Shown here piece after piece: positions 57,859 to 64,000 of a stretch of DNA of 64,000 bases (position 1 is the first letter of the stretch; every line of letters begins with the position of its first letter). A program made the translations under genes and the position numbers. Source of the stretch: Gracilariopsis chorda. Taxonomy: Eukaryota; Rhodophyta; Florideophyceae; Gracilariales; Gracilariaceae. A model generated the notes under the pieces. It was not told the origin of the DNA. It searched no databases and saw only the letters and a list, made by a program, of their open reading frames with translations. The stretch lies in contig NBIV01000078.1 of NCBI GenBank assembly GCA_003194525.1, forward strand, positions 124,001 through 188,000, written 5' to 3'.

Positions 57859-58121
57859 CAGTGGTTGAAAGAGAAACGATTTTTCAAGCCTTTGCCAAAC
57901 GGTCGCAAAATTGTTCTGTTATTGGATAAAGTCAACACGCATGATGTTACGGATCAGGTCAAAGAAGCATTATTGGAATCTAATGCAAAGATTTGTTTCT
58001 TCCCCTGCAGTGCAACTCACTTGGTTCAGCCGGGTGATAATTTTGTTATTCAGAACTTGAAAGCTTTTTGGCGGATTCACTGGAATGATACAAAGATGAG
58101 CTTTTTGCAAAACCAGATGTG

Positions 58122-58526
58122 AGCAGACGGTTTCAGAGCATCAGGGAAGTTATAAAATCCAGGAACGAGGCATTTTTTGAAGTTAGCCGCAAAGTGAGTT
58201 CGAGCTGTAAGCTTGCAGAGGGATCCAGACGGTGTGAGCTATGCGAAGACGGCAATGATAAGATGTGTTACAGCTCTGAACCCTAATGGTCAGTGGGAAG
58301 AGAGGCCATTGTTTCCGGAGTTTCAAGATATTATAGCCAGGTACCAATCCAACTTTGAGGGACAACAGGTGGGAAGCAGTTCTTGAATCGATCTCGTGAA
58401 GCCCACACTACCTAACCTAACTAAGGATTTCTCTGAAAACGAGCAAGTTGACCCCTTAGAATACATCAATGAAAGCACATTTATTTCCCTCCAAACAACC
58501 AGCCAATGGTAATCAAAGGATTTGCC
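58122..58526. other. 3' part of the pogo-like element and spacer
   Basis: Decayed transposase-like frames (for example RREVIKSRN-type and Cys-containing stretches) fade out by about 58280. The rest is spacer up to the stop of the small minus-strand gene. Confidence 0.35.
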
Positions 58527-58904
58527 CTACTGGCGCGAATCGGTCGAGCACGTGTATGGTCTGTCACTCTCCACAGCCTCAACGTCTATCAGCCCCGTTG
58601 AACCCGTCTCACACGTGGATATCTCTGACGGCCAGCGAACAGGCAAATCCTTGCTGCGTCCAATCACGCGGGTGTCTTCCAATTCCGTGTACACTGTGTC
58701 GATTTTGGGGCCAATGGAGCACAAAATCTCTTCCAAAAAAAACCAATTGACATTGCCACGGTGCATCTCAGTTTGCTTCAATGCAGCCTGTATGATGCAC
58801 AATTTCTCCAATAATGTGCCCAAGCGAGGTAGAATAGCATCCTTACGGTCGCGCAAACGGCATAGTTGTAGGTAGCGAACCTCTGTTTGGGACATATCGG
58901 CCAT
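58527..58904 (-). CDS. Small helical protein of unknown function
   Basis: A complete 125-residue frame from an ATG at 58902-58904. The first 80 residues are predicted helical (QTEVRYLQLCRLRDRKDAIL, LLEKLCIIQAALKQTE, WFFLEEILCSIGPKIDTVY) and the rest is polar and acidic. Small helical proteins of this size occur in kinetochore and tethering complexes, but no family is recognised. It is the only intact host-like frame between the pogo-like element and the Helitron. A 68-bp tandem repeat lies upstream of its start. Confidence 0.4.
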   Translation of the reverse strand: MADMSQTEVRYLQLCRLRDRKDAILPRLGTLLEKLCIIQAALKQTEMHRGNVNWFFLEEILCSIGPKIDTVYTELEDTRVIGRSKDLPVRWPSEISTCETGSTGLIDVEAVESDRPYTCSTDSRQ

Positions 58905-59079
58905 GGTGTTAGAAAATAGTTGAAAAGAAGAAGTAGAGTAAAATAAGTTGTAGGTGGCTGCTTGGAAAAAAGTTTCCTGCGACTTTGAGGTACGCTCTAG
59001 CTTAAGTATACAATCTTCAGCACATTAGAAAATAGGTAAAATAGAAACGTAACCTATTCAAACAACAAAATACATTACG

Positions 59080-59500
59080 TATAGTACAACCTACGTATAC
59101 TCTTCTAACAGAAATAGTTATAGTTTATGTAGCGCATACATAGGCTTCGCACTACTGCAGACGTATACCATTCTAACAAAAATAGTTATAGTTTACGTAG
59201 CGCATACGTAGGCTGCGGAGTACTGCAAACGTATACCCTTCTAACAAAAATAGTTATAGTTTACGGAGCTCATACGTAGGCTGCACAGTACTGAAGACGT
59301 ATACCCTTCTAACAAAAATAGTTTTAGTTTACGTAGTGCATACGTATGCAGCGCAGTACTGCAAACTTATACCCTTCTAACAAAAATAGTTTTAATCTAT
59401 GTAGTGCAAAAGTAGGACATACAGTTCTAGAAACGTAGAACGCTCTAACAAGAATAGGAACAAACTATACGTTGCATACGTAGGAAAATCGTACTCCATA
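59080..59500. repeat. 68-bp tandem repeat, about six copies
   Basis: Units with TAGTTATAGTTTACGTAG begin at 59115, 59183, 59251, 59319, 59387 and (diverged) 59455, each exactly 68 bases apart. Each contains TACGTA-type palindromic steps. The array is upstream of the small minus-strand gene and 0.3 kb before the Helitron coding region. Confidence 0.85.
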
Positions 59501-59765
59501 TGTATTGACGTCTGAAACCAAGACCAAATAAGAATGAAATGCATATGTACTTAGTAAATTAGTAAAGTACTACGAATGTAAACTATCCAGGTGCTGATGG
59601 TGTCATGAACATCTTGAGACAATGAAGAAAATATGTATACGTATATGCCAGGCGGGAAACTATTATGCAACACCAGTTCTCTACTTAAGGGGCAGAGACG
59701 GTTCATGTTCCATGGAAAGGTGATTACTAAATCTCTCAACCTCTCTCTGGTTCTCTCAGTCCGAC
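59501..59765. other. Leader of the Helitron coding region
   Basis: No gene. The Helitron 5' end (a TC after A) should lie here or further left but could not be fixed. Confidence 0.3.
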
Positions 59766-60620
59766 ATGAGTTCTTCTTCGCATCGACCCCCATCACGACG
59801 TGGTGGTCGCCGGTCAGGAGCAGGCCGTCGTCCAAGAGAGAACATAGAGCCCGTGCATCAACGAGACATAACCCATTAGCTTGGGCAGGTGGACCTAGGA
59901 ATTAGAACCGAGCTTCCTCAAATTGTTATGGAACCTCATAACCCTGAAAAGATATACTTGAACTCCTCTCATTCTTCAGGTATTCAACAGGAACGAGATA
60001 GGACGTTTATGCAGTTCGCTGGGAGACCTCGCCAAGGCATTCAGTATGGAGCAAACTATGTCTGGGATGCAAGGGCAGAAAATATTCGTCAAGGCCTCGC
60101 ACGTCCAAGTTCTTCATATCCGGAGTACCAACCAGTCACTGGCACACTTCCAGCGTGTTGTGGATCGTGGGGCGCAAACGGTCATCGAGCACCTCGGTGT
60201 CTTCTCAAAGATTCGGGGTGGGTGCTTCGTATTCGTATGTGCAAATATTGTGGCGCAGTTCTGCTTGGTGCAGAGACCGAAGGAACATGCTGTGGATATA
60301 AAAGCTCCAGATCGCTCGGAGTTTCTTTCAGACGAGTGCATATCAATTCGCAACTTGAAGAAATATATCGCTTGCGTTCTTTTCAAACGCTATCAACACA
60401 CTTAAATGTGCTATTTTCAACCGTTGTCACATTCATGGATATGAAGTACGTTCGGGTGGAGGTCCGTCATTTCTTCGACTTCAAGGCAATGTGTCTCTTT
60501 TTGTTCCAGGCCAGGACGTGCGCTACACATATTTGTTGTCGGAAGGTCCTCCCAGTCTTAATTCACGGGATTATTCTTCTTCTTTCACGAGAAAAAATGG
60601 TGTCTAACCCAAACATTTGA
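59766..60620 (+). pseudogene. Helitron N-terminal zinc-motif region
   Basis: ATG at 59766 begins MSSSSHRPPSRRGGRRSGAG, which ends at a TAG at 59880-59882. The frame beginning near 59889 continues with a Cys motif CKYCGAVLLGAETEGTCCG (about 60240-60296), typical of the N terminus of Helitron proteins. A one-base frame change follows near 60300-60320. The following stretch corresponds to the region before the Helitron-like N-terminal domain. Confidence 0.65.
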
Positions 60621-60623
60621 TAC

Positions 60624-62184
60624 TTGGTTCCAAAGTTACACGATTTCATGCAACAAAGACCAGATATTCTCCGACAGAGATATAGAAATTTGTTCAGCCC
60701 AGACGAAAGTGTTCGAAGGAGATCAAACGCGGACGAATCTACTCTGGACATCTCTGCAGACGCTATTCAGGAAGGAATAGTGGTCCGGAATTATCAAGGT
60801 GCCCATGAAGCCCGAATCGAGGTGAGCTCTGGTGCAGGACCGTTACCAGAAGACAGCCGAGGCCGACCTCTTGCAATGAGAGCTTTCGTCGTAGGGCCAA
60901 GTGGACTGTTCAGGTCGGAGGCCCCAGTTGCCCAGCTGGTAGGCGGAAGAGAATACCATCACATGTCAACTGGAAATCTTAGACGTCGAGTTGTCAAGTA
61001 CAAGCGTTTGAAGCCTGACTCAATGGAAGCTGAGAAAGCAGCTTTTCCACTGCTCTACCCTTACAGTGAGATTCATGCCCCGTATGATACAGCAACATAT
61101 ATTTCATAGAGGGATGCGAACAACCGAGACAAAAGGAGCCTAACATGGGCAGAACAATCTAAGCGAAGACTGTACACCGATAATGTGCTGCTGAACTCTG
61201 GTACTCTTCTTCAGCAATGGTTGCTTCGTACTAGCACAAACATTGAAGACTTGGGACTTCGTTACTTGGAAACAGAACAGATGAGAATGGTTGAAGAACG
61301 GGAGCTGCAGGCTGGAAGCCATACCGGAACAGATAAACTTGGCCCTCTCGGTAAACTCTTCCTTCCCGGTAATCACAGAACTTCTCCAGCGCACTGGAGA
61401 CAAAAATGACCAGATGTGCAAGCAATGGTAGCTCAACTGTGCTCCCCAACGCTTTTCGTCACAGTCACAATGAACGTATGGCGGGAAAACATGAAAAGGC
61501 TTAGTATGGACAACGAAAACACCGGAGCATTTTCTCCACAAAGAGACAGATGCCGTCCTTTTGATAGGCCAGATCTTATTGGAAGAGTGTACAACCAGTA
61601 TCCAAATTCAATCATGAAGGATCTACAGAATAATTCAGAAGAGCTCTTTGGCTTGAAATGCATTGGGATTGCCGCCAAACTTGAGTTCCAGGAGAGAAAT
61701 ACTACACATTATCACATTCTTCTTGGGTTGGAGGGGGGCATAATTAAAGATCCTGAGATCATTGACACTTTGAGCAAAGCCGAACTGCCTCGGGGTGACT
61801 CGACTGAGGACCAGGAACTCCGAAAATTGGTGAAGAAATTCAATATGCACAGAAACTCTCCATATTGCCGTGGTCGTACCTCTGACGGAAGGTGCAGATT
61901 TGGGTATGATCGACAAGAAATTGTGGCTGAAACAACTGATAAATGAGTACATAAATCGAGTGACCTACCGACGAAGAAGGAAAGAAGATTTGAAAGTGGT
62001 TCCGTACTATCCAGATCTCACAATGAAGTACAAGGCTCACATCAATGTTGAAAGAACCCAAGGTGGCAGCGCCGTAGCATATCTGATGAAGTATGCTTTC
62101 AAGAGTGCCAAAGAACAGGATTTGGTTGTATCAAGTCGAACCGGAAAGCCAATCAAGTGCACAGAGCGACATGCTTCAAAATGA
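60624..62184 (+). pseudogene. Helitron Rep (HUH nuclease) region
   Basis: One frame from 60624 to 61946 covers the Helitron-like N domain (SMEAEKAAFPLLYPYSEIHA), LFVTVTMNVWRENMKRL, RPDLIGRVYNQYPN and the HUH motif THYHILLGLEGG (His-Tyr-His at 61707-61715). A second frame to 62184 contains the tyrosine motif AYLMKYAFKSAKE (about 62077-62115). The HUH histidines coordinate the metal and the tyrosines join to DNA ends in rolling-circle transposition. In-frame stops are at 61107-61109 (TAG) and 61407-61409 (TGA), and frame changes fall near 61940 and 62150. Confidence 0.75.
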
Positions 62185-64000
62185 GATCAGGGCGTACATG
62201 ACAGCGAGAGTGGTGGGCGCGGTTGAAGCTGCATGGAACCTCTTTGAGGTCAGGCATGTTCGCATCAATCCAACTGTACAGGCACTTGACATACATCTCC
62301 GTGGAGAGCGACAGGTTTTGATTCGAAATGTAAGACTGCCTAGACGTCTGAAGTCTTCCCTCCTGGAAAGATATTTCAGAAGAACCTCCCGGTACCTGGA
62401 CTTGGACTACATGAAATACTACGAGACTGTACGTGTATACGATAAGTTACCCCGCTCTGTACAAGAGTCTGACTCCACTCGGGATGGAGGAAGTCCACGA
62501 ATGTATGTAGTGCAGCGATCCGAAAATGATCGAACTGTGACTCGAATTAGATTTGCTTCTCCCGCAAATCCCGAACTATTCGCTCTTCGAATATTGCTCA
62601 TGAACTCTGCATTCAGCTCCTTTGATGATACGAAACGTGTTGGGAGCGAATCCTACTCAACTTATAGAGAAGCGGCAGTAGCCCGTGGGCTATACATCCA
62701 TGGTGACGAGTACGAAACGGCTTTTGATGAGGCAGTAAGATACCATGCTACTCCTGCTGAGCTGCGTTACTTGGTCGTCACTTCCTTTCAACAAAGGATA
62801 AATCGTAAAACTGTGATTGAAAAGCACGAACGAGCTCTAACTGCAGATATAACCGAGGGAAACCGAGCACAAAGAAGAGAAGAACTACTTCTAAGAATCA
62901 TTGAGATTTCGGACAGACATGGCGGTCGGCTTATCAGAAATGATCCGTTCTTTCATTATACTGTATCACAACTTCATCTCAGAGAGAGCGAACTGAAATT
63001 AGCAGAGGAACAACCTGAAGTACGTTGCAGCTCTTCTTCGAGGTCCAGGCGAAGGTTAAAAGAGAGATATGATGATCTGAAAGAAGGCCAGAAGAAAGTT
63101 TTTGACAAAATAATGAGAGAAATACAATACCGAGATAGAATGGGAGAGTCTGAAAGACGCAACACACACGGAAGCGTTTTCTTCTTACAAGGACGAGCGG
63201 GGACAGGGAAGACCTATCTCCTATCTTTGCTGAGAGATATTGTTGAGCACGAAGGCTTATTGGTGCAGATGACAGCCATAACAGGTATTGCTGCTGCCCT
63301 ATATGGAGGCGGAAGAACTTCACATAGTTTGCTTGGATTGGGAGTTGATGACAACAAAGATTCGTGGAGTAGAGAGCGTCGGACAGTTTTAAAGTACGGA
63401 CCACGATCACAGAGAGCAGAATTAGTACGGAAAAATATTTTGCTGGTAACTGATGAAGCTTCAATGTGCCCGAAAATGCTCTTCGACATTGTGAACACCA
63501 TACTGAAGGACTTAAGAAACTCTACGAAAGACTTTGGAGGCATGGTCGTAGTTAAGGCAGGCGATTATATGCATCTGCTTCCAGTCGTTGCAAGAACGAG
63601 AACAGTATCCGAAAGGGATGGAACAATTCATGTTATTCCAGTGAGTCTCCTACGGGAGCTTCCATGGTACTCTTGCGAGCTTTGGGACAGAAGAGTCAAA
63701 GTTCTTCGCCTTACAGAACAGGTTCGTCAACAAGATGATCCAGTTTTTGCAAAAGGTTTGCTCACTCTTGGTCTTGGGGCGTTTCCAGCATCTGCAAGGC
63801 TCCCGCTTATGTCTACGTCAGATGTGCACGAAGCATACAAGTTGCTTTAGAAATGGTTTACAACACGGAAGAAAGAAGATGTCAAGCTCAACCGATTGAT
63901 TGTTGCGCCAACAAACCAATTAGTGGAGGAACATAACCAGAACGCATTGGAGTATTTCCCAGGAAGGATGTTTGACTTGAAGTATGCAACGACGATCGTT
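62185..64000 (+). pseudogene. Helitron PIF1-type helicase region (partial)
   Basis: A long frame carries LKEGQKKVFDKIMREI (Q-like region), Walker A GRAGTGKT at 63191-63214, ITGIAAALYGGGRTSHSLLG (motif Ia), Walker B LLVTDEASM near 63443, and LTEQVRQ (motif IV-like). A TAG at 63848-63850 is followed in the same frame by VAPTNQLVEEHNQNALEYFP, so homology runs to the window edge. This superfamily 1B helicase unwinds the strand displaced during transposition. Apart from that stop the helicase part looks intact. Confidence 0.78.

Larger units (their letters stand above)
41178..58121 (+). pseudogene. pogo/Jerky-like DDE_1 transposase gene, split by a Gypsy insertion
   Basis: The 5' part (41178-42300) has a Ser/Thr/Gln-rich start and an in-frame TGA at 41388-41390. 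A helix-turn-helix follows (EIIIRWMCNNGQTHGHKHLF, SRTVRHF, ANIQRAGRYWAQR), then the N-terminal DDE region (DLLEDFNRMRKARVNFNARV, VCNADETHFCINID). The 3' part (57859-58121) resumes with QWLKEKRFFKPLPNGRKIVL, LLDKVNTHDV and CFFPCSATHLVQPGDNFVIQ. The acidic residues in NADE, LLLDK and QPGD fit the DDD triad of the pogo/Jerky/CENP-B-like family. Some further frame changes occur in the 5' part. The insertion fell between the codons for KRVFL and QWLKEKR. Terminal repeats were not resolved; an AGTGTGG motif occurs on both sides (about 41.0 and 58.4 kb). Confidence 0.65.
59766..64000 (+). mobile_element. Helitron, coding region, cut by the right window edge
   Basis: Ordered Helitron signatures run to the edge: an Arg-rich start at 59766, a Cys motif, the HUH Rep domain, and a PIF1-type helicase. 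The 3' end (hairpin, CTRR) is outside the window. Several stops and frame changes make it a decayed copy. Confidence 0.85.

Overview
This is a transposon-rich nuclear segment of a eukaryotic genome with a few compact, nearly intron-free host genes. Nothing in the sequence proves the organism. Sparse introns, small gene islands between nested mobile elements and TATA-box promoters with short leaders would fit a red alga, but that is a weak inference. No rRNA, tRNA or CRISPR locus was recognised.

Layout. 1-7661 is a host gene island: a coiled-coil gene cut by the window edge, a zinc-knuckle gene converging on it with a 5-base gap, a probable KAR5/GEX1/Brambleberry nuclear-fusion gene, and a divergent gene for a repeat-rich disordered basic/Ser protein. 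9238-21173 is a nest: two inverted, decayed piggyBac transposons, a related short element between them, and a Copia fossil inserted exactly in the short element's palindrome. 22.5-27.6 kb holds two small facing paralogous genes, each with a TATA box, whose products resemble the MED25 activator-interacting (ACID) domain, plus a possible RNase H relic.

29351-39110 is the most striking object: one 9.76-kb PIF/Harbinger element, with terminal inverted repeats, a TTA target duplication, a Myb/SANT gene at the left end and a DDE transposase gene at the right end. Between these two genes lie about 7 kb of decayed host-gene copies: STT3 with its introns, EME1, a GT25-like glycosyltransferase, and a long coiled-coil/ARM-like protein. 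It looks like gene capture by a Harbinger element.

41178-58121 is a pogo/Jerky-like DDE transposase gene split by a 15.6-kb Gypsy fossil (42301-57858), which itself holds a younger Gypsy copy (49813-54995). A small host gene (58527-58904) and a 68-bp tandem repeat follow. From 59766 to the right edge runs a Helitron Rep-helicase region, cut by the window.

Most coding capacity is mobile-element debris. The probably living host genes are those at 1-7661, 22666-23094, 27013-27462 and 58527-58904. All family calls rest on reading motifs by eye, without database searches.
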